The notes under the pieces: model-generated
Databases searched by the model: none
What the model saw: only the letters and a program-made list of their open reading frames with translations
What the model was told of the DNA's origin: nothing
Assembly (NCBI RefSeq): GCF_030315745.1
Contig: NZ_JASXSH010000012.1
Location: 1 to 64,000, forward strand
DNA from: Gordonia heveisoli
GTDB lineage: Bacteria > Actinomycetota > Actinomycetes > Mycobacteriales > Mycobacteriaceae
Direction of reading: 5' to 3'
DNA length: 64,000 bases
Position numbers and translations under genes: made by a program
Part shown: one piece after another, positions 36,598 to 47,836 of the stretch
Layout of the letters: each line of letters starts with the position of its first letter
Numbering within the stretch: the first letter of the stretch is position 1

Positions 36598-37080
36598 TCA
36601 GTTGTCCTCGTCCAGGTAGTGCATGGCAGCTTCTTCGGCCGACGCCCCCGCCCCGTCGATCCCGACATCACTGGCGAACGCCTCGCTCTCGGTGTCGGGG
36701 CCGAAGCCCGCGTCGGGTGCCACCAGTCGTCCCGACCGTCGGTCGCCGACCTGGTCGACGGCCTCGGCGAACTCATTGTCGTGGTCAGATTCGTGTGAAC
36801 GCCAACGAGTTTCGTCGCGTTCGTCGGCGTCGATCCGATCCAGCGGATCGCCGTCGTCGACGTCGGGCTCCTCTTCCCGCAGTCGCTCGTCAAGGGATTC
36901 ACCCTCCCGCATCTCCTGCGCGGTCAAACCGTGCACCGCACCCTTGGGTTTGTGGTCGGGCGGCGAGTACCCCTCGTCCAGGACGTCGTCGACGCCCCGA
37001 TCGTCGAGCGTGTCGCCCGGCTGCAACTGATCGTCATCGTCGAGGCTGTAGTCACCGTCTGAAGGTGCGATGTCGTTCAT
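36598..37080 (-). CDS. DUF5709-type acidic protein
   Basis: 160 aa, strongly acidic. I chose ATG 37080 (MNDIAPSDGDYSLDDDDQLQ); the longer frame to 37218 reads through the promoter of the divergent gene. Conserved-looking pieces are LDDRGVDDVLDEGYSPPDHKPKG, GESLDERLREEEPD and EEAAMHYLDED, matching small DUF5709 proteins of Mycobacteriales. No membrane segment, signal or catalytic motif. Function unknown. Confidence 0.75.
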   Translation of the reverse strand: MNDIAPSDGDYSLDDDDQLQPGDTLDDRGVDDVLDEGYSPPDHKPKGAVHGLTAQEMREGESLDERLREEEPDVDDGDPLDRIDADERDETRWRSHESDHDNEFAEAVDQVGDRRSGRLVAPDAGFGPDTESEAFASDVGIDGAGASAEEAAMHYLDEDN

Positions 37081-37162
37081 GCCTTCAACGATAGGTCGCA
37101 TCCCGTGTCCGGTTCGGCCATTCACCTCTCGACGCCACCGGGGATCGGCCACAATCGGAGAG

Positions 37163-37732
37163 ATGATCGAGGAAATGCAGGCCGAGGCCCAAGCCCTGAT
37201 CTCGGCGGGCGAGTACACGCACGCGTTGGCAGAGTTCTCGGTGCTCCGCGAGATCCGTTCCCGCCGTGAAGGCCCCTACTCGCCGATGTATCTGTCCAAC
37301 CTGCATGACTGCGTCCGGTGCACCTCGCAATTGCAGCTGTGGTCGGACTGCACCCCACTGTGCAGCGAACTCCACGGAAAGTACGTCCGGACCCATGGTC
37401 GGGGTGAGCGTGACACCGTCGACGTGGCCAAACACTGGGCGTGGGCGCTGGTGCATCTCCACGACTACCCGCCGGCGCTGCGGCTGTACCTCACCACCGC
37501 CGACGCGCTCTGGGAGGCCGATCCGCAGCAGGCGCTGCGCCTTCTCGGTGCCGCGGCGGTGTATCGCCACGGCACCGACCCCGCGTCGCTGGTGGCGCCG
37601 GGCCTCATCGACGGGGTCAAGCTGGCCCACAGCCGCGACCTGCTCTCGACGATCAACCAGCTGATCGCGGATGTACCCGACGGCTCCGATCGTGAGGGTG
37701 AGGTCACCTTCGACGGTTTCGCGCCGGCCTGA
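37163..37732 (+). CDS. TPR-like protein of unknown function
   Basis: 189 aa. The start at 37163 (MIEEMQAEAQALISAGEYTHALAEF) has GGAG just upstream; the frame from 37070 would overlap the divergent DUF5709 start. Paired helices with tetratricopeptide spacing: ALISAGEYTHALAEFSVLREI, LHDCVRCTSQLQLWSDCTPLCSEL, AKHWAWALVHLHDYPPALRLYLTT. Cytoplasmic, with several cysteines (CVRC; CTPLC) that could bind metal, though this is speculative. The neighbours give no functional hint. Confidence 0.65.
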   Translation: MIEEMQAEAQALISAGEYTHALAEFSVLREIRSRREGPYSPMYLSNLHDCVRCTSQLQLWSDCTPLCSELHGKYVRTHGRGERDTVDVAKHWAWALVHLHDYPPALRLYLTTADALWEADPQQALRLLGAAAVYRHGTDPASLVAPGLIDGVKLAHSRDLLSTINQLIADVPDGSDREGEVTFDGFAPA

Positions 37733-37741
37733 ACCGCAACA

Positions 37742-38173
37742 TCACGGGGTCGGTGCCGCGGTATCGCGATTGCGTCGCTTGAGGATGTAGGTGTCCGCCG
37801 CACTGATGCCGTGCGGCACGAAACCCACCGCCAGCAGGCCCGCGATCAACGCCAACGGCCACTCGTAGCCGCCATCGGTGGCCCAGAATCCGTGGTCGCC
37901 GTGCACGTAGTAGATCGCGCCGATCATGTCGACGATGAGCACCAGCGACACCAGCGGCAACAGCAACCCAATGATCAGACAGACGCCGCCGATCAGTTCC
38001 GCCCAGGTCGCCAGGTAGGCCGAGAACGTCGGCAACGGGATATCCAGGGACTTGAACCAGGTGGCCACGTTGTCCACACCGGTGTCGGTAAGTTTCTGCC
38101 ATCCATGGGCGATGAAGATGACTCCGAGGATCGCCCTGGCCACGAACTGCGCAAGATGATTGAAACCGGCCAT
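37742..38173 (-). CDS. DoxX family membrane protein
   Basis: 143 aa with four membrane helices: LAQFVARAILGVIFIAHGWQKL, LATWAELIGGVCLIIGLLLPLVSLVLIVDMIGAIYYV and LALIAGLLAVGFV. ARAILGVIFIAHGWQKLTD is the DoxX signature. The start at 38173 has AAGGAG 6 nt upstream; upstream in-frame ATGs (38179, 38251) are less well placed. DoxX-like proteins have been tied to thiol/oxidative-stress membrane complexes in mycobacteria, but no partner is encoded beside it. Confidence 0.85.
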   Translation of the reverse strand: MAGFNHLAQFVARAILGVIFIAHGWQKLTDTGVDNVATWFKSLDIPLPTFSAYLATWAELIGGVCLIIGLLLPLVSLVLIVDMIGAIYYVHGDHGFWATDGGYEWPLALIAGLLAVGFVPHGISAADTYILKRRNRDTAAPTP

Positions 38174-38318
38174 GCTCATCTCCTTCTGAGAGCGTCGGAC
38201 CCGGTGAGTTCCGGGTTCGGCAGGTACTGTGAGTGTCCGTGACCGCGGCACACGCCGTGGCGAGAACGCGCGATCGATATCTGGACGCGTCGGGCCGGAG
38301 ATCAGCTGAGGAGAGTAC

Positions 38319-39689
38319 GTGCCGGGAAAATCTGGCTCTGGTTCACGAAACGCGAACTCAGGTCAGCCGGTACTCGGGTCACCGGCCGACATCCTCGATC
38401 CCTATCTGCCGCACAACGGCAATCTGGGCTATCGAGTATCCCGATACGACCTCGAACTCGAGTACAAGGTGGCCAGTAACCGACTGTCCGGCGGCGCGAC
38501 GCTGACCGCGACCTCGGTTGCCGAACTCAGACAGTTCACCCTGGACATGGCGGCGACACTCGCCGTCGACCGGGTACTGATCAACGGCAAACGCGCGCGC
38601 TACAGCCACCGCCGCAACAAGCTGACCCTGACACCGGAATCACCGATCCCACCGGGCGGGGCGATGACCATCCTCATCCGCTACCACGGCAGTCCACGGC
38701 CCATCCACGGCCCGTGGGGTGAGGTCGGCTGGGAGGAACTCACCGACGGCGCACTGTGCGCCAATCAGCCCAACGGCGCGGCGTCGTGGTTTCCCTGCGA
38801 CGACCATCCGTGCGCAAAGGCCACCTACCGATTCGCCATCACCACCGACAGCCCCTACTACGCCCTGGCCAACGGGGTCCTGGAATCCAAGCGGGTGCGT
38901 GCGGCGCAGACCACCTGGGTCTATCAGCAGGTCGAGCCGATGCCGAGCTACCTGGCGTCGATCCAGGTCGGCCAGTACAAGCAGATCACGTTGGCCACCA
39001 AGCCGATTCCGGTCCAGGCGGTGATCCCGCCGCGGCTGCAGGCGACCTTCGGCGTCGACTTCGGTCGCCAGCTGGAGATGGTCGAGGCCTTCGTCGAGAT
39101 GTTCGGGCCCTACCCGTTCCCGCAGTACACCGTCGTGGTGACCGACGACGACCTGGAGATCCCGATCGAGGCGCAGAGCTTCTCCACCTTCGGCGCCAAC
39201 CACTGCGACGGCACCCGCACCGCCGAACGCCTCGTCGCCCACGAACTGGCGCATCAGTGGTTCGGCAACTCGGTGACGATCGCGCGGTGGCGCGACATCT
39301 GGCTGCACGAGGGCTTCGCCTGCTACGCGGAATGGCTGTGGAGCCAGCGATCCGGCGGCCGCAGCGCCGACGAGTGGGCCCGGCATTACTACGCCAAACT
39401 CGCCGCCAACCCGGTTCGGGTGCCGCTGGCCGACCCGGGTCCGCGCAAGATGTTCGACGACTGGGTGTACAAGCGGGGGGCTATGACCCTGCACGCCCTG
39501 CGCCTGGCCATCGGCGACGGACAGTTCTTCGCGCTGCTGCAGCGGTGGACGGACAAATACCGCTACGGGTCGGTGAGTACCGAGGACTTCATCGCACTGG
39601 CCGCCAACTACTCCGCGACGCCGCTGCGTGAACTGTGGGATGCGTGGCTGTTCACACCCGCACTACCGCCCTACCCCGGCCCCGCCTGA
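38319..39689 (+). CDS. M1 family zinc aminopeptidase-like protein
   Basis: 456 aa, GTG start at 38319 with GAGGAG. A beta-sandwich N-domain precedes the catalytic region containing HELAHQWFG and, 18 residues later, the third zinc ligand Glu in LHEGFACYAEW. The usual upstream GAMEN exopeptidase motif appears as PIEAQSFS, so substrate N-terminus recognition may differ. It is about half the length of PepN (~850), as are the short M1 peptidases of actinobacteria. No signal peptide is clear, so it is probably cytoplasmic. Confidence 0.85.
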   Translation: MPGKSGSGSRNANSGQPVLGSPADILDPYLPHNGNLGYRVSRYDLELEYKVASNRLSGGATLTATSVAELRQFTLDMAATLAVDRVLINGKRARYSHRRNKLTLTPESPIPPGGAMTILIRYHGSPRPIHGPWGEVGWEELTDGALCANQPNGAASWFPCDDHPCAKATYRFAITTDSPYYALANGVLESKRVRAAQTTWVYQQVEPMPSYLASIQVGQYKQITLATKPIPVQAVIPPRLQATFGVDFGRQLEMVEAFVEMFGPYPFPQYTVVVTDDDLEIPIEAQSFSTFGANHCDGTRTAERLVAHELAHQWFGNSVTIARWRDIWLHEGFACYAEWLWSQRSGGRSADEWARHYYAKLAANPVRVPLADPGPRKMFDDWVYKRGAMTLHALRLAIGDGQFFALLQRWTDKYRYGSVSTEDFIALAANYSATPLRELWDAWLFTPALPPYPGPA

Positions 39690-39700
39690 GCCTGTCGGCC

Positions 39701-40975
39701 ATGACCGCACCGGACAACACCGACTCAGATTCCCTCGCCGGCACTCTCGGTCGGGTCACCGTCGCCACCATCATCGCGGCCGCGTCGGGCTACCTGGTGC
39801 TGTTGATCGCCGCCCGTCATCTCGGAGCGTCGGGATATGGCGTGTTCGCGGTGTTCTGGGCCGCCTACGGCATCGTGACCGGCGCCCAGAACGGACAGTT
39901 GCAGGAGACCACCCGCGCGATCCGTTCAGCCCAGGATCATCGGCGCGACGCTCTGGGCATCGACACCCCGGCCGATCGCCCGGTGCGGATCAATGTGGCC
40001 ATCGGCTTCGTGCTGGCCGCGCTCGTCGCGGTCACCGCACCGCTGTGGAGCGGGTCGGTCTTCGACGAGCAGCGCTGGCTGTCGGTGCTGCTGCTGGCCG
40101 GCGGGGTGGCGAGTTTCGCGGTGTACGCGCATCTGTGCGGAGCATTGTCGGGGGCATCGCGCTGGTCGGCCTTCGCCGTTCTCCTGTCGGTCGACGCGCT
40201 CATCCGGCTGGTGGGGGCGGTCATGTCCGCGGCCCTCGGCTGGGGCCTGACCGCCTTCCTGGTGATCACCGTTGCCGGGTCGGCGTCGTGGTGTGTGCTG
40301 CTCCTGACATCGGCGGCGGCCCGCACCGCCGTCGGGTTGCCCGGCGACGCGAACGCGCGCAGGCTGACCACCAACACACTGACCGCGATGGCCGCGGCTC
40401 TGGCCAGCGCGGTTCTCGTGATGGGTTTCCCGGTTCTCATCAAGGTCACCGCAGGCTCGGAGACGTTCGGCCACGCCGCCGACGACGACCGACTCATCGG
40501 CGCGGTGATCCTCGCGGTCACCTTGACCAGGGCGCCACTGCTGGTGCCGCTGAACAGCTTTCAGGGCGTACTGATCTCCCGGTTCGTCGATGGCCGCCAC
40601 GCCATCGGGCGCGCCCTGCGCGGCCCGCTGGCCGTCGTCGCGACGATCGGCGTGCTCGGGTCGGTGGCCGCCTGGCTGATCGGTCCGTGGCTGCTGACGA
40701 CGATCTTCGGCGACGACTACGACCTCGACGGCGCCGTCGTCGGTTTGCTCACGCTCGGTGCGACGACCCTCGGCCTACTGACCGTCACCGGTGCCGCGAC
40801 CGTCGCCGCCGGCGCCCACCGCTGGTACGCGACCGGCTGGTGGGTGGCGACCATCGCCTCGGCTCTGATCCTGCTCATCCCCGCCGACGTCGACACCCGT
40901 TCGTGCGCCGCACTGGTCATCGGGCCGCTGGCCGGTATCGCCGTCCATGTGGCCGGGCTCATGCGTCGCACGTAG
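39701..40975 (+). CDS. Polysaccharide flippase-like membrane protein (Rv3630-like)
   Basis: 424 aa with ~12 hydrophobic segments. Its opening resembles Wzx/MATE-type exporters (TLGRVTVATIIAAASGYLVLLIAARHLGASGYGVFAVFWAAYGIVTGAQNGQLQETTRA). The ATG at 39701 follows the aminopeptidase stop by 11 bp and lacks a clear ribosome site; an in-frame ATG at 39635 lies inside that gene. The order flippase, GT2, GT2, DUF2304 matches the M. tuberculosis Rv3630-Rv3632 area, linked to galactosamine decoration of arabinogalactan. Lipid-linked sugar translocation is inferred. Confidence 0.78.
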   Translation: MTAPDNTDSDSLAGTLGRVTVATIIAAASGYLVLLIAARHLGASGYGVFAVFWAAYGIVTGAQNGQLQETTRAIRSAQDHRRDALGIDTPADRPVRINVAIGFVLAALVAVTAPLWSGSVFDEQRWLSVLLLAGGVASFAVYAHLCGALSGASRWSAFAVLLSVDALIRLVGAVMSAALGWGLTAFLVITVAGSASWCVLLLTSAAARTAVGLPGDANARRLTTNTLTAMAAALASAVLVMGFPVLIKVTAGSETFGHAADDDRLIGAVILAVTLTRAPLLVPLNSFQGVLISRFVDGRHAIGRALRGPLAVVATIGVLGSVAAWLIGPWLLTTIFGDDYDLDGAVVGLLTLGATTLGLLTVTGAATVAAGAHRWYATGWWVATIASALILLIPADVDTRSCAALVIGPLAGIAVHVAGLMRRT

Positions 40976-40979
40976 CGGC

Positions 40980-41819
40980 TCATCCCCGCCGCGCGACCAC
41001 CGACCCGGCGCGGGCCTGCCACTGATGCAGGCGGGAGGTCGCATGCCATCGGGCGGCCCGGGCGGCATGGTTCCAGCCGCGGTCGGCGCAGCGCCGGGCT
41101 TCCTCGGCGAAGAAACTGTTCTCCTCGTCGAACCGCCGACCGTCGACGGCCCGGACCGACGACACCGACGCCCGGTGGCGGCGGTAGCGGAAGACGATCT
41201 CGGGGTCGTAGACCAGGGAGCCGCCGACCGACGCCAGGTCGACCAGCAGCGCCAGATCCAGCACGACCTCCAGGCCGGGACGGAAACCGACCTCGCGCAC
41301 GGCCTCGGTGCGCCACAGCAGCGACGGGAAGTAGGTCCAGTTGCCGTGGTAGAGGCTGGTCGCGAGCTTCTCGCCGTGCAGGACGGTGGCGCGCGGCGGA
41401 GCGAGGATCGCCTTGATGCGGTCGCCGAGGGGGCGCACCGGCCGGTCGTCGGAGTCGATGACCTCGACACCGGGTGCGATCACCGACGCGTCGAGATGCA
41501 TCTCCGCCAGGCTGCGCACGGTGCACAGGTAGTCGGGCAGCATGACATCGTCGCAGCCCATCACCACGAACCAGTCGTGTTGGACGAGCTCGACACACCG
41601 CCGGAAATTGCCGTTGACCCCGAGATTCGTCGGGTTGCGCAGATATCGCACCCGAGCATCGCCCAGGCCGTCGAGCCACTCGCGCGGCGTCGAATCCGGA
41701 TAGCAGTCGTCGACGACCGTCAGACGGAGATCCGGCTCGGACTGGTCGAGGACACTGAGCACCGCCTGCTGGAACTGTCCGACGTCTCCATAGAAGGGCA
41801 TCATCACGTCGATCGGCAC
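40980..41819 (-). CDS. Family 2 glycosyltransferase
   Basis: 279 aa GT-A fold enzyme: N-terminal DVMMPFYGDVGQFQQAVLSVLDQS, nucleotide-binding VVDDCYPDSTP, NPTNLGVNGNF, and the metal-binding acidic cluster in FVVMGCDDVMLPDYL. Later FEVVL-type helices carry DLALLVDL and YRRHRASVS. No membrane anchor. It converges with the flippase gene (4 bp between stops) and is divergent from the ppgS-like gene. Probably transfers a sugar to a cell-envelope acceptor; donor unknown. Confidence 0.83.
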   Translation of the reverse strand: MPIDVMMPFYGDVGQFQQAVLSVLDQSEPDLRLTVVDDCYPDSTPREWLDGLGDARVRYLRNPTNLGVNGNFRRCVELVQHDWFVVMGCDDVMLPDYLCTVRSLAEMHLDASVIAPGVEVIDSDDRPVRPLGDRIKAILAPPRATVLHGEKLATSLYHGNWTYFPSLLWRTEAVREVGFRPGLEVVLDLALLVDLASVGGSLVYDPEIVFRYRRHRASVSSVRAVDGRRFDEENSFFAEEARRCADRGWNHAARAARWHATSRLHQWQARAGSVVARRG

Positions 41820-41880
41820 CCGATCAGCCTAGTCACCACCGATCCGGGGCCGCCTCCCCGCACGCGTTAGGGTTACGTCC

Positions 41881-42582
41881 ATGACCGGCGACACCACCAA
41901 TGACGACGTGTGGCTGGTGGTACCCGTCTACAACGAGGGGCAGGTCATCCGCGAGGTGATCGACCACGCCCGGCAGGTCTTCCCCAACATCGTCTGCGTC
42001 GACGACGGCAGCTCCGACAATTCGGCAGCCGAGATCGGCGCGACCGGCGCCCACCTGGTGCGTCATCCGGTGAACCTCGGGCAGGGTGCGGCGATCCAGA
42101 CCGGCGTCGAATATGCGCGTACCCAGCCAGGCGCCCGCTACTTCGTGACCTTCGATGCCGACGGACAGCATCAGGTCGATGATGTCTCGGCGATGATCGC
42201 CCGGCTGCGCACCGAACCGGTCGACATCATCGTCGGCACTCGCTTCGCCGACGGCCGCAGCGCCTCGGTGCCGCCGCTGCGCCGGATGGCGTTGCGCACC
42301 ATCGTCTTCCTGTCCCCGCGGACTCGTCGCCTCGGATTGTCGGACGCGCACAACGGGTTACGGGCATTCAACAAGACGGTCGCCGATCAGCTCGATCTAC
42401 TGATGGCAGGCATGAGTCACGCGTCGGAGTTCGTCACCCTCATCGACCACCACCAGTGGCGGGTGGCCGAACAACCGGTGACGATCCTCTACACCGAGTA
42501 CTCGCGGGCCAAGGGGCAGTCACTCATCAACGGGGTCAACATCGTCGCCGACGGGCTGTTCCACAGCCGGATGCGCAAGTGA
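41881..42582 (+). CDS. ppgS: Polyprenyl-phosphate sugar synthase-like GT2 (PpgS/Rv3631-like)
   Basis: 233 aa, dolichyl-phosphate-mannose-synthase type GT2 without C-terminal membrane helices. VVPVYNEGQVIREVI, VDDGSSDNS, HPVNLGQGAAIQTGV, FDADGQHQVDDV (DxD metal site) and VGTRFADGRS are all present. In M. tuberculosis the homologue Rv3631 makes polyprenyl-phospho-N-acetylgalactosamine for arabinogalactan and needs the small membrane protein Rv3632. Here too a DUF2304 membrane protein follows 16 bp downstream. I assign the symbol from this arrangement; the sugar is not provable from sequence. Confidence 0.75.
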   Translation: MTGDTTNDDVWLVVPVYNEGQVIREVIDHARQVFPNIVCVDDGSSDNSAAEIGATGAHLVRHPVNLGQGAAIQTGVEYARTQPGARYFVTFDADGQHQVDDVSAMIARLRTEPVDIIVGTRFADGRSASVPPLRRMALRTIVFLSPRTRRLGLSDAHNGLRAFNKTVADQLDLLMAGMSHASEFVTLIDHHQWRVAEQPVTILYTEYSRAKGQSLINGVNIVADGLFHSRMRK

Positions 42583-42598
42583 GCGAGGAGAAGCGACG

Positions 42599-42946
42599 AT
42601 GATCTGGTTCCAGATTCTGGCGATCCTCGGGATCGTCGCATTGGTGGGGTTCTTCTTCGTCAACCGCGGTACCGCCAAGGCCTCGGCCGGCGTCAAACTG
42701 CTGTTCGTCGCATTCGTGGTCTTCGGCGCCTACGCCATGCTCCGCCAGGACGACGTCACCTGGGTGGCCAAGAAATTCGGTATCGAACGCGGCCTGGACC
42801 TGGTGCTGTTCCTGCTGGTCCTGGCCTTCGCGTTCACCACCATCTCCACCTATCTGCGCTTCCGTGACCTGGAGGTGCGCTACGCCCGGCTGGCCCGGGC
42901 CATCGCCCTGCAGAACGCCCGCCAGGAGAACAACGGCGACGGTTAG
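42599..42946 (+). CDS. DUF2304 small membrane protein (Rv3632-like)
   Basis: 115 aa with three hydrophobic segments (WFQILAILGIVALVGFFFV, LLFVAFVVFGAYAML, LVLFLLVLAFAFTTISTYL) and a C-terminal basic helix. DUF2304 proteins pair with GT2 enzymes and are thought to anchor or activate them; Rv3632 enhances PpgS in mycobacteria. Co-transcribed with the preceding GT2 (16 bp gap, GCGAGGAGAAG ribosome site). Its transcript runs into the palindromic repeat at 42973-43059. Confidence 0.82.
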   Translation: MIWFQILAILGIVALVGFFFVNRGTAKASAGVKLLFVAFVVFGAYAMLRQDDVTWVAKKFGIERGLDLVLFLLVLAFAFTTISTYLRFRDLEVRYARLARAIALQNARQENNGDG

Positions 42947-42972
42947 TCGACGGCAGCCGCCGACCGAAGTCT

Positions 42973-43059
42973 GTTCCTCCCCGACTTTCGGGTTCGTCCC
43001 CGAGGTGCAACTGGGCGAAGAACAAAAAAGTGGGGGAGGAACTTCGTCCCCTATTTTCG
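42973..43059. repeat. Third copy of the palindromic repeat, at a convergent junction
   Basis: Aligns over ~88 bp with copy B at 25820-25907: GTTCCTCCCCxACTTTC, TCxTCCCC, CAAC, GGxGA, AAAGTxGGGGA and TTCGTCCCCTATTTTCG in the same order. GTTCCTCCCC (42973-42982) pairs with GGGGAGGAAC (43033-43042). It lies between the ends of the DUF2304 gene and rmlC, so it may also terminate both transcripts. Confidence 0.85.
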
Positions 43060-43083
43060 GCCGGGTGGGCGGGCCGGGTGGGG

Positions 43084-43700
43084 TCAGTCCGCCAGCGACC
43101 GCAGGTAGGCCGTCACATCGGCATATTCGGGCAGCAGTCCCGAGTCCCGAGCGGCGCTCAATCCGGGTGCGGCGGTGTCCTTCTCGGACAGCTCGTAGAC
43201 GAGCGGCGAGCCGTCCCGCGCGGTGGTCGGCCACGCGATACCGAGGTCGGCGTCGAGTGGGTTGATGCCGTGTTCGGCGCCCGGGTTGTAGCCGGTCGAG
43301 CACAGGTAGGTGACCGTGGAATTGTCGGCAAGGGAACAGAATCCGTGACCGAGACCCTCACTGAGGTAGACCGCGCGACGGTCGACGTCGTCGAGGAGCA
43401 CGGTGTCATAGGCCCCGAAGGTGGGCGACCCGACCCGGATGTCGACGATCACGTCCAGGATCGCCCCAGACGGACAGGTCACATACTTGGCCTGCCCAGG
43501 CGGGACGTCGGCGAAATGAATGCCGCGCAGCACACCTGCCGCCGACACCGACAGGTTGACCTGGGCCAGGTCGAAACGGTGCCCGATGACCTCGGCCAGC
43601 AGATCGGCCTTGAACGCCTCCGCGAACAATCCCCGCGAATCACCGTGCTGGACCGGCGTCAGCTCCCACGCCCCGTCGATGGCCAACGGCCGCACCCGCA

Positions 43701-43701
<1 letters not shown>
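43084..43701 (-). CDS. rmlC: dTDP-4-dehydrorhamnose 3,5-epimerase
   Basis: 205 aa cupin enzyme, third step of dTDP-L-rhamnose synthesis. Start at 43701, overlapping the rmlA stop (TGATG); the longer frame to 43920 is rejected. Motifs: HGDSRGLFAEAF, LSVSAAGVLRGIHFA (catalytic His in RGIHF), KYVTCPSGAILDVIVDIRVGSPTFG, LSEGLGHGFCSL and CSTGYNPGAEHGINPLDADLGI. Rhamnose links arabinogalactan to peptidoglycan in Mycobacteriales. Confidence 0.93.
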
Positions 43702-46630
<2,929 letters not shown>

Positions 46631-46659
46631 CTGAGTCCCCTATCGTCGATCCCCGACCA

Positions 46660-46677
46660 TGTCATCGATCAATGACA
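46660..46677. promoter_or_regulatory. Palindrome upstream of the hydrolase
   Basis: TGTCATCGATCAATGACA: perfect 6-bp arms around a GATC-centred core, 30 bp before the GTG start at 46630. Possible repressor site. The remainder of 46631-46789 shows no other clear signal. Confidence 0.35.
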
Positions 46678-46789
46678 CAGTTCCTCGCACCCTAGCCTTC
46701 GCACTCGACGCCGACAAGGACCTCAGCGTGTCCGGCGCCATAGCGGTACACATGGTCGTCGCACAGGTTCGCCGCATACGGTGGTCTGC

Positions 46790-47812
46790 ATGCGCGTACT
46801 CGTCAGCGGCGGCGCCGGTTACATCGGCTCGCATACCGTGATCCGCCTGATCGACGCCGGCCACCAGGTGGTCATCGTCGACGACTTCTCCAACGCCAAA
46901 CCGACGGTCGTGGGCAGGCTGGAGGGGCTGGCCGGGACGTCGATCCCGGTGCACGCCTTCGACCTGACCGATGTCGACAAGACCGAACACTTCTTCGCCA
47001 CCGAGCAGGTCGACGCGGTGATCCACTTCGCCGGATACAAGGCGGTCGGTGAGTCGGTGGCCAAACCGCTCGACTATTACCAGAACAACCTCGACTCGAC
47101 CTTCGCCCTGCTGCGCGCGATGACCCGCCACGACGTCCACACCCTGGTGTTCTCGTCGTCGGCCACCGTCTACGGCGCCGAGCCGCAACTGCCGATGACC
47201 GAGGACCTACCCACCTCGGCGACCAACCCCTACGGCTGGACCAAGGTGATGATCGAGCAGATCCTGACCGACGTCGCCGCCGCCGACCCGAGGCTGCGGA
47301 TCGCCGCGCTGCGCTACTTCAATCCGGTGGGCGCGCACCCCAGCGGCCAGATCGGGGAGGACCCCAGCGGCATCCCGAACAACCTGATGCCCTTCGTCGC
47401 GCAGGTCGCGGTTGGCCGGCGCGAACGGCTGTCCATCTTCGGCGATGACTACGACACCCCCGACGGCACCGGTGTCCGCGACTACATCCACGTCGACGAT
47501 CTCGCTGCCGGCCACGTCGCCGCCCTGGACCGGATCAGCGTCGGCGAACCGGGTATGTCGACCTGGAATCTCGGTACCGGACAAGGAGTTTCGGTGCTGG
47601 AGGTGGTCAAGGCCTTCGAACGGGCGAGCGGACAGCCCATCCCCTACGACATCGCACCGCGTCGCCCGGGCGACATCGCCGCATCCTATGCGGATCCCAC
47701 CCGTGCCAACACCGAACTGAAGTGGTTCGCGCACAAGACGATCGACGACATGTGCGCCGACACCTGGCGCTGGCAGTCGAACAATCCGCAGGGGTATCCG
47801 GACCCGTCGTGA
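46790..47812 (+). CDS. galE: UDP-glucose 4-epimerase
   Basis: 340 aa extended SDR. MRVLVSGGAGYIGSHTVIRLIDAGH binds NAD; VFSSSATVYGAEP and NPYGWTKVMIEQ supply Ser/Tyr/Lys; YFNPVGAHPSGQIGEDPSGIPNNLMPFV and VRDYIHVDDLAAGH are GalE signatures. It supplies UDP-galactose for galactan, or UDP-GalNAc if it accepts N-acetyl sugars. Start at the ATG at 46790; a GTG at 46781 is possible. Neighbour order galE next to a large membrane protein resembles Rv3634c-Rv3635. Confidence 0.9.
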   Translation: MRVLVSGGAGYIGSHTVIRLIDAGHQVVIVDDFSNAKPTVVGRLEGLAGTSIPVHAFDLTDVDKTEHFFATEQVDAVIHFAGYKAVGESVAKPLDYYQNNLDSTFALLRAMTRHDVHTLVFSSSATVYGAEPQLPMTEDLPTSATNPYGWTKVMIEQILTDVAAADPRLRIAALRYFNPVGAHPSGQIGEDPSGIPNNLMPFVAQVAVGRRERLSIFGDDYDTPDGTGVRDYIHVDDLAAGHVAALDRISVGEPGMSTWNLGTGQGVSVLEVVKAFERASGQPIPYDIAPRRPGDIAASYADPTRANTELKWFAHKTIDDMCADTWRWQSNNPQGYPDPS

Positions 47813-47836
47813 GGCTCGCCTCCCCCGTCGGCGGAC

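Noticed and set aside
39628..41025. 465-aa plus-strand frame over the flippase gene
   Set aside because: Frame-shifted shadow of the flippase; no membrane segments, Arg-rich.
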